Source: Oleidesulfovibrio sp964593925 (GTDB taxonomy: Bacteria > Desulfobacterota > Desulfovibrionia > Desulfovibrionales > Desulfovibrionaceae). From it: 64,000 nucleotides of DNA. How positions within the stretch are numbered: position 1 is the stretch's first letter; every line of letters starts with the position of its first letter. The translations under genes were made by a program, and so were the position numbers. The notes below the pieces were generated by a model. That model did not search any database and was not told the origin of the DNA. It was given only the letters and a program-made list of their open reading frames with translations. Of this stretch, positions 45,769-54,290 are shown piece after piece. The stretch covers positions 26,127-90,126 of the forward strand of contig CAZQKM010000009.1 of NCBI GenBank assembly GCA_964593925.1, given 5' to 3'.

Positions 45769-45790
45769 TATTTTATGTAATATTTTATGT
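45767..45790. repeat. Tandem 12-base direct repeat upstream of the promoter
   Basis: AATATTTTATGT occurs twice head to tail directly upstream of the candidate -35, a position suited to an activator or to regulated binding by the GntR protein downstream. Confidence 0.5.
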
Positions 45791-45938
45791 AAAACAGCAT
45801 GGCCAATATATTCGCAAACAATGTATGCTGAGGGTCCAATGGGGCAAAGAGAGCTACATGCGCTGGATGTACAGACAGCGCTTGGCTGTTTTGAAAAAGC
45901 GGCAAGTCAAACTGGCAATTCAGACAGGAGGGAGGGGC

Positions 45939-46364
45939 GTGAACATTCTTTTTTTGTGTACGGGTAATTCGTGTCGCAGCCAGATGGCCGAGGGCTGGGC
46001 CAGGCACCTCAGGTCCGATGTGTTTAGTGCATACTCTGCGGGGGTGGAAAAACATGGGCTCAACCCGCTGGCGGTACGGGTCATGGCCGAGGTTGGAGTG
46101 GATATAAGCAGGCAGCATTCTAAAACCATGGAGGAGCTACCCGGGCATATCTCATTTGAGTATGTCATCACGGTATGTGATCATGCGCATGAACGGTGCC
46201 CGTTTTTTTCGGCCGAAACCAGAGTCGTACGTGTGGGGTTTGATGATCCGCCACTGCTTGCGTTGGGCTTGGCGGATGAAGAAGAAATCCTGTCCCACTA
46301 CAGGCGGGTCAGGGATGAGATCCGTGCATTTATTGAAGCGCTACCCCAGTGCCTAAAAACATAG
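45939..46364 (+). CDS. Arsenate reductase / low-molecular-weight phosphatase family protein
   Basis: 141 residues using a GTG start at 45,939 with AGGAGGGAGG upstream, which places the P-loop at the very front (NILFLCTGNSCRSQMAEGWARHL, a CX5R loop). A second cysteine pair follows in VITVCDHAHERCPFF, the thioredoxin-linked ArsC arrangement of Cys near 82-89. The long ATG frame starting at 45,825 is not family-like. Likely reduces arsenate to arsenite; no arsR or arsB is adjacent. Confidence 0.88.
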   Translation: MNILFLCTGNSCRSQMAEGWARHLRSDVFSAYSAGVEKHGLNPLAVRVMAEVGVDISRQHSKTMEELPGHISFEYVITVCDHAHERCPFFSAETRVVRVGFDDPPLLALGLADEEEILSHYRRVRDEIRAFIEALPQCLKT

Positions 46365-46738
46365 CCCAGTACCGGCATATGGGTTTTGAGTGGGGCTGCC
46401 TCGGCCTGCGGTATTTCCTGATGCAGGCAACGCCCATGTGAACTGCACGGGTGCCCCAAAGCGTAGCGTTTGAGTACCGGTTTTTGGAAGAAGGTGCTGC
46501 AACGGACTGGAGAGCATCCAAAACCCCTACCCGGATATACCTTTTCGTGGGGTGACAGTGGGCTGAAAGATCTGGAAAGTGTGGGCAGCGCCTCGACAGG
46601 GAAGATGGCTGACGTATTACTATCATGGGTGATCTTTTCAAAAACAACAAAATAGTCTAAGGCAAATGCAGACGGCAGTATCTCCACAAAAGCGGGGCAA
46701 CAGTGAGTAGTTACTTCAAGATGTCAGGAAGGTAGTCA
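46365..46738. other. Intergenic region before the Rnf cluster
   Basis: About 374 bases with no supported gene. No clear sigma-54 or strong sigma-70 promoter was found by eye; the cytochrome gene start is preceded by a GGAAGG site. Confidence 0.5.
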
Positions 46739-47500
46739 TTGTCAAAGGAATATGTTTTTACGATACTGACAATCGGAATTTTATTGGCCATTGCCATCTT
46801 CGGGTATGCTCTTCCAGACAAGACACGGGCTGAGCCTGTACGTATCCTGTTTGATAATGCAGGCGGTAAAGTAATTTTTGACCACAAAGCGCACGTGGAA
46901 GACTACTTCATTGACTGTCAGAGTTGTCACCATGAAAGCCTGGCCTCCAATCCTTCGCCGCCCATGGCCTGCGGCGATTGTCATGGCGTTGCAATCACAG
47001 ACGCATTCCGCGAGGATCATACGGCGGAGTACACTGATGAGGCCTGCGTTACCTGCCACCATGTCGAATTTACCAAAGTAGTCTGGGACCATGAGGCGCA
47101 CACGGGGTATGCTGATTGTACGACGTGCCACCATGATCCAGAGATCAGCCCCGAGCCCGTGGCCTGTTCCTCATGCCATGACAGTGCAGGGGATGAGAAA
47201 AAGCCCTCCCTGCGCGATGCGTCGCATTTGCGTTGCCAGTCCTGCCATGTTGAGATGCTTGAAGAAAAAATGACCGGTTGCGCCAGTTGCCACGAGAGTG
47301 ACGATCAGCGTGCTGCTTTGAAAAATGGCGTGTCCAATGCCCAGTTCAGCAACTGTTCTTCGTGTCACTATGAAGAAAAGGTAACAGAGCTCATCCTTGA
47401 CAGAATGAGCGCCTTTCACAAACGGTGCATGGGGTGCCATGAGGAAGTCCAGAGCGGTCCTTTTGCAAAAGATCAATGTAACCAGTGCCATTTCCGGTGA
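46739..47500 (+). CDS. Ten-haem c-type cytochrome of the Rnf cluster
   Basis: 253 residues with a TTG start (GGAAGG six bases ahead), a membrane anchor/signal (about 8-24) and ten CxxCH motifs spread through the protein: CQSCH, CGDCH, CVTCH, CTTCH, CSSCH, CQSCH, CASCH, CSSCH, CMGCH, CNQCH. Periplasmic class III-like multihaem cytochromes of this kind precede rnfC in Desulfovibrio and would exchange electrons between Rnf and the periplasmic cytochrome pool. The stop is 5 bases from the rnfC start, so cotranscribed. Confidence 0.93.
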   Translation: MSKEYVFTILTIGILLAIAIFGYALPDKTRAEPVRILFDNAGGKVIFDHKAHVEDYFIDCQSCHHESLASNPSPPMACGDCHGVAITDAFREDHTAEYTDEACVTCHHVEFTKVVWDHEAHTGYADCTTCHHDPEISPEPVACSSCHDSAGDEKKPSLRDASHLRCQSCHVEMLEEKMTGCASCHESDDQRAALKNGVSNAQFSNCSSCHYEEKVTELILDRMSAFHKRCMGCHEEVQSGPFAKDQCNQCHFR

Positions 47501-47505
47501 TACGT

Positions 47506-48702
47506 ATGAAGAAGACTTCTTTTACTCTTGTTTGCGGTGACAAAACCCCTTTTTTGCAAGGACCGGAACCCGAAACAGTACGCATCCCCTTGCGCGGACA
47601 CGGACTCAAGGCTGTTAAAAAAAAGACTTATGTTTACCCTGGTATGCTGGTAGCTGACCACCCCAATGACAAGCGAGGTGAGGCGCACAGCTCCATTGGC
47701 GGTATTGTTGCCGAGTTGCGTGATGCGTGCATTGTAGTAAATGCACAGGCCCCGACAGTAGAAGATGCAGAAGAGGGGGCATCGGCACAATCCCCTGTGG
47801 AAGCCTTGGCTTTGGCCGGACTTGAAAAGGATGTGCTCAGACAGGTATTGAAACAGCTCGGCCTGGATTTGCGACCTTATCTGCATAGAGCCAAAACGCT
47901 GATTATCAACGGATTGAATCCTGACCCCGGTATTTTTTGGGCCGAGGGCATGCTGGCAAACTACATGCCCACGCTGGAACAAGGCCTTGACCTGCTTTGC
48001 AGGCTTGCGCCTGTTCAAGATGTGATCCTGGCAGCGCATGACAAAAATATCAATCTTGCAGGGGCTTCCACGGTTGCCGTGAAACCCATATACCCCCAAA
48101 GTGTGGACCGCCTGCTTGTTGCTGCGGTTACAGGCAAAGAGCGTCCCCAAAGCGTACATGTTGTGGGGCTGCATGCTTTGTTTCAGCTTGGCCGCGTGGC
48201 CCAAACCGGACTGCCTGTTACAGAAACGGTCATGACCGTGCAGGGCAGAAACTATGTGGTGAAGCTGGGAACTACCATCAGAGACCTGTTGCAGCATGCG
48301 GGGGTCAGTGTAAAAGATGGTGACCGCGTCATTCTTGACGGCCCCATGCGTGGCAGAGGTATAAGTCGACTTGACCTGGGTATGGGGAAAAACGATACAG
48401 CGCTTATGGTTGTGCCTGCGGGTACTTTTCCACCAGTCACAGGGGCGGCTTGCCTAAACTGCGGCGAATGTATTCTGCGTTGCCCTACCCGTCTCAGGCC
48501 CAATATGTTGGGTCGGTTCAGCGAGTTCCGCATGTATGATAAATGCAAAGATGAATACATTGACTCTTGTGTGGAGTGCGGCCTCTGTGGCTATTGGTGT
48601 ATAGCCAGGCGCCCTGTCCTGCAACTTATCCAAATGGCAAAACACCAGATTGCGCTTCAGGAGCAACAGATAACCACTTGCACTTTGCAAGGTGAAAACT
48701 AG
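47506..48702 (+). CDS. rnfC: Electron transport complex subunit RnfC, short form
   Basis: 398 residues from the ATG at 47,506 (GGTGA site overlapping the cytochrome stop). Has the N-terminal RnfC barrel text (PLRGHGLKAVKKKTYVYPGMLVADHP), SLBB-like middle, and two ferredoxin motifs (CLNCGECILRCPTRLRP; CVECGLCGYWCIARRP). The usual FMN/NADH motif GGAGFPTHVK and the following ECEP are not found; the corresponding place reads GLDLRPYLHRAKTLIINGLNPDPG. So this RnfC may not bind NADH. It starts the rnfCDGEAB order. Confidence 0.9.
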   Translation: MKKTSFTLVCGDKTPFLQGPEPETVRIPLRGHGLKAVKKKTYVYPGMLVADHPNDKRGEAHSSIGGIVAELRDACIVVNAQAPTVEDAEEGASAQSPVEALALAGLEKDVLRQVLKQLGLDLRPYLHRAKTLIINGLNPDPGIFWAEGMLANYMPTLEQGLDLLCRLAPVQDVILAAHDKNINLAGASTVAVKPIYPQSVDRLLVAAVTGKERPQSVHVVGLHALFQLGRVAQTGLPVTETVMTVQGRNYVVKLGTTIRDLLQHAGVSVKDGDRVILDGPMRGRGISRLDLGMGKNDTALMVVPAGTFPPVTGAACLNCGECILRCPTRLRPNMLGRFSEFRMYDKCKDEYIDSCVECGLCGYWCIARRPVLQLIQMAKHQIALQEQQITTCTLQGEN

Positions 48703-48713
48703 GGGGGAGACAT

Positions 48714-49673
48714 ATGGCAAAAGTGACAGCACCCCCAACGCCATTTCTCATTGTGGGCGCTCCGTCGCACTTGCATTGCGGCCGTACGATACACAGTTCT
48801 CTGCGTGATTTTCTCATCGCCCTGATGCCAGCGGCCATAATGGCCATGTATACCTATGGCATGGGGGCAGCGCGTGTTATGGCTCTTTCCTGCGCCACGG
48901 CGCTCGTGGTCGAGGCGTTATGCCTCAGGGCCATGGGGCGCTCGGCGGATTTGGAACGCCACAGTGTTTTGTTGCAGGGGTTGCTGCTGGCATTTTTGCT
49001 GCCCGCAAATGCACCGTGGTGGCTGGTCGTGCTGGGTATCACCCTGAGTATTTTGTTGGGGCGGATGATATTTGGCGGGCTGGGGTGTAGCCCTGTTTGT
49101 GCGCCTGTGGTCGGCTGGGCCATTTTGAGCATTTCATGGAAGTTGTACATGGATATTGACGCTGCAATGCTCAATATTCCGTTGCTCAACCCCTTGACCC
49201 AACTCAAGTATTTCGGCGTCTGGAAGATTGCCGACATCAGCTATTTTGACCTGCTCACCGGCCGGCAGCTTGGCGCGTTGGGAGCCTCACAGGTCGGGGC
49301 ACTGCTCATAGGTGGCTTGTACTTGTTGGCCTTGGGCGTCATTCGCTGGTACCTGCCCGGGGGCTTTCTGTTGGGGGTATTACTGGCTGCGGGCATATTT
49401 TATGCCGTAGATAGTACGGTGTATGCGCCCCCCCTGTTTCATGTATTTACCGGCAGTGTTATGTTTGGTGCATTTTTTTTGGTGACGGACCCCTCATCTA
49501 CCCCTGTGGGGCAGGCTGCCATGCTCCTTTTCGGGCTGCTGGCCGGTAGCTTGGTGGTGATAATCAGGGTCTATGGCATATATCCTGATGGTGTCCCTTT
49601 TGCCATTTTGTTGGCCAATATGACCACGCCCCTGCTGGACATGATCCGGCCCAAGCCTTTTGGAGCGAGGTAG
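48714..49673 (+). CDS. rnfD: Electron transport complex subunit RnfD
   Basis: 319 residues, about eight to nine membrane segments. N-terminus APSHLHCGRTIHSSLRDFLIALMPAAIMAMYTYG and the later FFLVTDPSSTPVGQAAMLLFGLLAG are the RnfD/NqrB blocks; the threonine of the latter is the expected FMN attachment region. Between rnfC and rnfG. Confidence 0.94.
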   Translation: MAKVTAPPTPFLIVGAPSHLHCGRTIHSSLRDFLIALMPAAIMAMYTYGMGAARVMALSCATALVVEALCLRAMGRSADLERHSVLLQGLLLAFLLPANAPWWLVVLGITLSILLGRMIFGGLGCSPVCAPVVGWAILSISWKLYMDIDAAMLNIPLLNPLTQLKYFGVWKIADISYFDLLTGRQLGALGASQVGALLIGGLYLLALGVIRWYLPGGFLLGVLLAAGIFYAVDSTVYAPPLFHVFTGSVMFGAFFLVTDPSSTPVGQAAMLLFGLLAGSLVVIIRVYGIYPDGVPFAILLANMTTPLLDMIRPKPFGAR

Positions 49674-49675
49674 TC

Positions 49676-50251
49676 ATGCGTGAAATAATCCGGATGATCG
49701 TGGTGCTGTCCACCATATGTGTCATTTCGGGCTTTGCCCTGTCTTCTTTGAAACAGCTCACGGCTTCGCAGATTGAGGTCCAGGTGCTTACCTATGTTCA
49801 GGGCCCGGCCATAAATGCGGTATTTTCGGGGTATGACAATGATCCTATTGCAGATCGCAAGAGGTTTCTCAACCCGGAAACCGGTGAGGCATATAACGTG
49901 TTTCCCGCTAAAAAAGAGGGGCGGCTTATTGCTGTGGCAATTGAGAACTACGGCGCCGGATATGGCGGTGACATTGGGGTAATGGTGGGCTTTGACATAG
50001 GGAATGACGTATTGACCGGCATAGGAGTGACCACCATGAAGGAGACTCCCGGTCTTGGCACTGTCATTGCGGATGCCTCCTACACCGCAAAATTTGTGGG
50101 TCAGGGGCTTGATGTGGCCCTTAGCTCTGACGGCGGTACCATTGACGCCATTTCCGGTGCGACATTTTCCAGTGTGGGCTGTATGCTTGCTGTGCAAAAT
50201 GCTTCTACCGTATACAAGGCACTCAAAAAGGATATTGTCGCCGGTTTTTAG
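49676..50251 (+). CDS. rnfG: Electron transport complex subunit RnfG (flavoprotein)
   Basis: 191 residues with one N-terminal membrane anchor (about 5-24). The FMN-binding domain ends in TIDAISGATFSSVGCM; DAISGAT matches the ApbE flavinylation motif, with the threonine as covalent FMN site. The ApbE gene lies downstream in the same cluster. Confidence 0.95.
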   Translation: MREIIRMIVVLSTICVISGFALSSLKQLTASQIEVQVLTYVQGPAINAVFSGYDNDPIADRKRFLNPETGEAYNVFPAKKEGRLIAVAIENYGAGYGGDIGVMVGFDIGNDVLTGIGVTTMKETPGLGTVIADASYTAKFVGQGLDVALSSDGGTIDAISGATFSSVGCMLAVQNASTVYKALKKDIVAGF

Positions 50252-50302
50252 CCAAGTGCGCGGTGCGTGTGCTTGTAATTGCCGCATAAGGAGAACAGCG
50301 TA

Positions 50303-50977
50303 ATGAGCAGCATGTGGAAAGAGTTCAGCAAGGGCCTGTGGCGGGAATTACCACCCTTCAGGCTGCTTTTGGGGCTGTGCCCGGTGCTTGCGGTGACCAA
50401 ATCCGCACAAAATGGCTTTGGCATGGGCATGGCAGTCATTTTTGTACTCTTTTTATCCAATGTGATCATATCCTCTGTACGAAATATCATCCCCAAAAAG
50501 GTACGCATTGCATGCTATATTGCCATTGCGGCTTCGCTGGTGGTCTCCATTGAGCTGCTCATGCAGGCGTATGCCTACCCCCTTTATCAGCAGCTGGGTA
50601 TTTTTGTGCCGCTTATTGTTGTAAACTGCCTCATTCTTGGCAGGGCAGAAGCCTTTGCGGGCAGGCATCCTGTGCACCTTGCCGCTGCAGACGGCCTTGG
50701 CCTTGGTATCGGGTTTTGCCTGTCCTTGACCTTTCTTGGGGCATTGCGCGAAGTATTGGGAACAGGAGCAGTATTTGGGTACCAAGTCATGTGGAAAGGT
50801 TTTGAGCCGCTGACGATCATGGTGGAAGCCCCAGGTGCGTTTCTTTCGTTGGGCCTTGTGTTGGGAGCCATGAATATGCTGAGCATCATTCAAGCCCGGC
50901 GTAAGGGGTATGCCACGCCGGAAAACCCGAATCCGGGTTGTGAGGCCTGCCGTAGCTGCATGGTGGAATCTAAGTAA
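50303..50977 (+). CDS. rnfE: Electron transport complex subunit RnfE
   Basis: 224 residues from the ATG at 50,303 (AAGGAGA upstream). Six hydrophobic segments, with LLLGLCPVLAVTKSAQNGFGMGMAVIFVLFLSNVIISSVRNIIP and PLIVVNCLILGRAEAFA typical of RnfE/NqrD. Ends with a short cysteine-containing tail (CEACRSCMVESK). Confidence 0.94.
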   Translation: MSSMWKEFSKGLWRELPPFRLLLGLCPVLAVTKSAQNGFGMGMAVIFVLFLSNVIISSVRNIIPKKVRIACYIAIAASLVVSIELLMQAYAYPLYQQLGIFVPLIVVNCLILGRAEAFAGRHPVHLAAADGLGLGIGFCLSLTFLGALREVLGTGAVFGYQVMWKGFEPLTIMVEAPGAFLSLGLVLGAMNMLSIIQARRKGYATPENPNPGCEACRSCMVESK

Positions 50978-50989
50978 AAGAGGCTGGCG

Positions 50990-51565
50990 ATGGATTATTT
51001 TCTGCTTTTGATTTCAGCTATTTTTGTCAACAATATTGTGCTTGCCCAGTACCTTGGGCAATGCCCTTATCTTGGATGCTCAAAAGAAAAGGGCGTGAGC
51101 CTCGGCATGGGTGGGGCTGTTATTTTTGTCATGATGCTGGCCACCCCCATCACTTGGCTGTTGCAAAAGCTTGTGCTCGTTCCGTGGGAGCTTGACTATT
51201 TGCAAACCATTATGTTCATCCTTGTGATTGCCTCTTTGGTGCAACTCGTTGAGATGTTTTTGAAAAAAATGGTTCCTCCCCTCTATAGCTCATTGGGCAT
51301 TTTTTTGCCGCTCATTACAACCAACTGTGCGGTACTCGGGGTAGCCATCCTTGTGCAGCGCAAAGATTTTGATCTTGGCACGTCGGTGTTTTACGCCTTT
51401 GCTGCTGGGCTTGGCTTTATGCTGGCACTGGTGTTGCTTGCGGCGTTGCGCGAGCGCATGGAAATAACCCGTGTTCCTCGTCCTTTTGCCGGAGTACCCG
51501 TGGGCTTGGTCATGGCAGGCCTTATGTCCATGGCTTTTATGGCCTTCCAGGGTATGATTTCTTAG
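50990..51565 (+). CDS. rnfA: Electron transport complex subunit RnfA
   Basis: 191 residues, six membrane segments; ILVNNIVL-like IFVNNIVLAQYLGQCPYLGCSKEKGVSLGMGGAVIFVMMLATPITW and PLITTNCAVLGVAI are RnfA/NqrE signatures. Twelve bases after rnfE. Confidence 0.95.
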   Translation: MDYFLLLISAIFVNNIVLAQYLGQCPYLGCSKEKGVSLGMGGAVIFVMMLATPITWLLQKLVLVPWELDYLQTIMFILVIASLVQLVEMFLKKMVPPLYSSLGIFLPLITTNCAVLGVAILVQRKDFDLGTSVFYAFAAGLGFMLALVLLAALRERMEITRVPRPFAGVPVGLVMAGLMSMAFMAFQGMIS

Positions 51566-51637
51566 GGGACGAAGAAAGAAGAGAGTCTTTTCCATGGGCG
51601 TATGCCCGCAGGAAGAAAAACAGACAAGGACAGCGAT

Positions 51638-52507
51638 ATGATCGTAACATCGGTGCTTTCACTGCTGACACTGGGTTTTGTGGCGGCTTGTGTGCTGGCG
51701 CTGGCTTCGCGGGTATTTTATGTGGATGAAGACCCAAGGGTCGAAGCAGTGCTGAATGTACTGCCCGGAGCTAACTGCGGCGGCTGTGGTTTTGCAGGAT
51801 GCGAAGCCTATGCGCAGGCAGTGCTGAGTGACCCTTCTGTGAGTCCCGGATTATGTTGTGCAGGTGGGCCCGAAATTACAGAGGCAGTGGGTGAACTTTC
51901 CGGTAAGGCCCCGGGCGATGCTGAGCCGTTGGTGTCGTTTCGGCGTTGTGTGAAAGATGAAGGGCATGTCAAGACACGGTATGAGTACCAGGGGTTCAGG
52001 GCCTGCGCAGCAGCTGCCATGTTGGAATACGGCCCTGACATGTGCCGGTATTCCTGCTTGGGCTTTGGCGAGTGTGCGCGAGGATGTCCTTTTGATGCCA
52101 TGTATATTGAGGATGGCCTTGTTCATATTGAAGAAGAAAAGTGTACCAGCTGCGGTATATGCGTGCGTATTTGTCCGCGTCACCTGCTGGAACTCATTCC
52201 TCGCCGTGCCCGCGTGATGGTGTATTGTGCTACAAAAGATAAGATGCGCGATGTGGTGAAAGTATGCGAGGCCGGCTGCATCACATGCGGTAAGTGTGTG
52301 AAAAAATGTCCTGCAGGAGCGATAACTCAAGAGGATGCGCGGGTCATGATTGACCAAAAGGCTTGTCTTGCCTACGGGCCGGACTGCGGTGAAGCGTGCG
52401 TCCAGGCTTGTCCGCGCCATATTTTACGCCGCACCTGTCCGGTGGCTGTGGAAAAATTGCCAGAAATCAATGCCCCGGGCGCTGGTCAGGATGCGACGTC
52501 CGCCTAA
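51638..52507 (+). CDS. rnfB: Electron transport complex subunit RnfB (iron-sulfur)
   Basis: 289 residues from the ATG at 51,638 (AAGGA site). One N-terminal membrane anchor, the Fe4S cluster motif CGGCGFAGCEAY, then several ferredoxin motifs (CSCLGFGECARGCPF-type, CTSCGICVRICP, CITCGKCVKKCP, and DCGEACVQACP). RnfB is the ferredoxin-facing subunit. Rnf couples ferredoxin oxidation to ion pumping. Confidence 0.95.
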   Translation: MIVTSVLSLLTLGFVAACVLALASRVFYVDEDPRVEAVLNVLPGANCGGCGFAGCEAYAQAVLSDPSVSPGLCCAGGPEITEAVGELSGKAPGDAEPLVSFRRCVKDEGHVKTRYEYQGFRACAAAAMLEYGPDMCRYSCLGFGECARGCPFDAMYIEDGLVHIEEEKCTSCGICVRICPRHLLELIPRRARVMVYCATKDKMRDVVKVCEAGCITCGKCVKKCPAGAITQEDARVMIDQKACLAYGPDCGEACVQACPRHILRRTCPVAVEKLPEINAPGAGQDATSA

Positions 52508-52567
52508 GGGCGGTAGGGGTGCAACGCCATGCCTGTATGAGGCATGTGCGATACGCGGAGTCCTTTT

Positions 52568-53599
52568 ATGAAAAAACCTATTGCGTCAAGAAGACTGTTT
52601 ATTCAGGCATGCGGTCTGCTGGGAGTGGCTGCGGCAGTGGGAGGCTTGGTTCCCACCGTGGCACGGGCTACCCGAAGAAGCGACAAAGAGCAGGTTATTG
52701 CTCGCACTCGCATGTGTATGGGGACGCTGGTAACGTTGACTACGGCGCAGGCTTCTCGCTTGCGTGCCGAAGAAGCCATGGGCCGGGCCTTTGCAGAAAT
52801 TGACAGGCTGAGCGCCATATTCAGCCGTTATGATAGCAACACCCCTGTATGGATATTGAACCGTGACGGTCGGGTGGCGGGTATCCCTCATGAACTGGCA
52901 GAAGTCATGGACCGGGCCTTACGGTTTGGCCGGCTGACGGATCATGCCTTTGATATTACCGTGCAGCCTGTGGTGGACCTGTTGTGGGCAAGACAAAACC
53001 CCACGGGCAATATGGATATCGCCGGAGAAGAGTTGGCGCATGCGTTGAGCCTGGTGGACGCGCGGGGGGTGGTGCGCGGTAGAGACAGTATCCGCCTGCA
53101 ACATCAGGGAATGGGCGTTACGCTGGATGGTATTGCCAAAGGCTATATTGTGGACAAGGTTTCCACGGTGCTCAGCGCTCATGGTGTGCCTAACCATGTG
53201 GTCAATGCTGGTGGAGATATCCGTACCAGCGGTGAAAAGTATGCAGGAACACCATGGGCTGTTGCCATTCAGGACCCTGCAAAGCAGCGCAACTACCCTG
53301 CTGTAGTCCACATGCGTGATGGTGCCATTGCTACATCCGGGGGGTATGAGGTTTTTTATGACCGTGAACGTTTGCACAGCCATTTGGTGAGCCCCCGCAC
53401 AGGGGCCAGCCCGCATGGCATACTGAGTGTATCCGTGTCGGCTCCCACAGTGATGGAGGCAGATACACTGGCCACAGCCGTATATATCATGCAGGCCCGT
53501 CAGGGGGTACAATTTATAGAGAGCCTACCAGGACGGGAGTGCCTGGTATTGGGGCGCAATGGTGCTGCGTATACCTCACGGGGCTGGGGGGCGGTCTGA
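52568..53599 (+). CDS. apbE: FAD:protein FMN transferase ApbE
   Basis: 343 residues from the ATG at 52,568 (GGAG site), with a twin-arginine-like signal (ASRRLFIQACGLLGVAAAVGGLVP). ApbE hallmarks: MGTLVTLTT, FSRYDSNTPVWILNRDG, GVTLDGIAKGYIVDKV, NAGGDIRTSG, and the metal-binding DTLATAVYI. It attaches FMN to threonine in RnfG and RnfD; the target motif DAISGAT is present in rnfG here. Last gene of the Rnf cluster. Confidence 0.94.
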   Translation: MKKPIASRRLFIQACGLLGVAAAVGGLVPTVARATRRSDKEQVIARTRMCMGTLVTLTTAQASRLRAEEAMGRAFAEIDRLSAIFSRYDSNTPVWILNRDGRVAGIPHELAEVMDRALRFGRLTDHAFDITVQPVVDLLWARQNPTGNMDIAGEELAHALSLVDARGVVRGRDSIRLQHQGMGVTLDGIAKGYIVDKVSTVLSAHGVPNHVVNAGGDIRTSGEKYAGTPWAVAIQDPAKQRNYPAVVHMRDGAIATSGGYEVFYDRERLHSHLVSPRTGASPHGILSVSVSAPTVMEADTLATAVYIMQARQGVQFIESLPGRECLVLGRNGAAYTSRGWGAV

Positions 53600-53822
53600 G
53601 TTGGATGCTGAAAACCGCACATCCCGCCAGGCTGTTTGTGGTGTGCGGGATGGAGAAGGGGCAGGTATGGCCTGCGGCCCTGTTGGCGTTGCTGTTGCAA
53701 GGCTGATGTGGTAATATATACGTGTGTGTCATTGCCTATGTATGAACGTATGGCATTGATATGTAAATGCAAAAACACAACAGCCTGCCAGGCAGATGCC
53801 TGTTGGCGCAAGGAGGCTTTTA

Positions 53823-54245
53823 ATGGCGTTTAGGAAGATTTTGTTAGCCGTGGATGGTTCCCCCAACTCGCGTCTTGCTGTGCGCCATGCGATAAACATG
53901 GCTCGGTGTAGTGGTGGTCATGTGGTGCTGCTGCATTGCCAGAGCGAGATTCCAAGCCTTGTGGGAGGCTCTGCACGGGCTGCTTTGCTGGAAGAAATAC
54001 ATAAGGAAGCCGAAGCAATGCTGGCGATTTTTCGGGAAGACCTGCGCGAGGAAGGCGTGAATTTTTCCATGCTTCTTGTACACGGCAAGCCGCATGATGC
54101 CATCGTGCGGGCGGCAGAAGAAGAAAACTGCGATGTTATTGTCATGGGTTCCCGTGGGTTAAGTGACTTTGAGGGCATGCTGGTGGGAAGTGTGGCCCAC
54201 CGCGTACTTTCCTTGGCGCATGTGCCGGTGTTGATTTCTCGATAG
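53823..54245 (+). CDS. Universal stress protein family (UspA-like)
   Basis: 140 residues from the ATG at 53,823 (AGGAGG site). USP fold: KILLAVDGSPNSRLAVRHAINMARC, VNFSMLLVHGKPHDAIVRAAEEENCDVIVMGSRGLSDFEGMLVGSVAHRVLSLAHVPVLISR, with the ATP-binding GxSGxGxN-like motif (GSRGLSDFEGMLVGSVAHRV). Monocistronic; followed by a strong palindromic terminator. Confidence 0.93.
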   Translation: MAFRKILLAVDGSPNSRLAVRHAINMARCSGGHVVLLHCQSEIPSLVGGSARAALLEEIHKEAEAMLAIFREDLREEGVNFSMLLVHGKPHDAIVRAAEEENCDVIVMGSRGLSDFEGMLVGSVAHRVLSLAHVPVLISR

Positions 54246-54268
54246 GGGACGACCTATGCCCATCTTTA

Positions 54269-54290
54269 TACGGCCCCATATGGGGCCGTA
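54269..54290. terminator. Palindromic intrinsic terminator after the stress protein gene
   Basis: A 22-base perfect palindrome (TACGGCCCCAT and its complement), the arms fully G+C rich, followed by ATTTGTTTGTT. It ends the stress protein transcript 23 bases after the stop codon. Confidence 0.75.
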
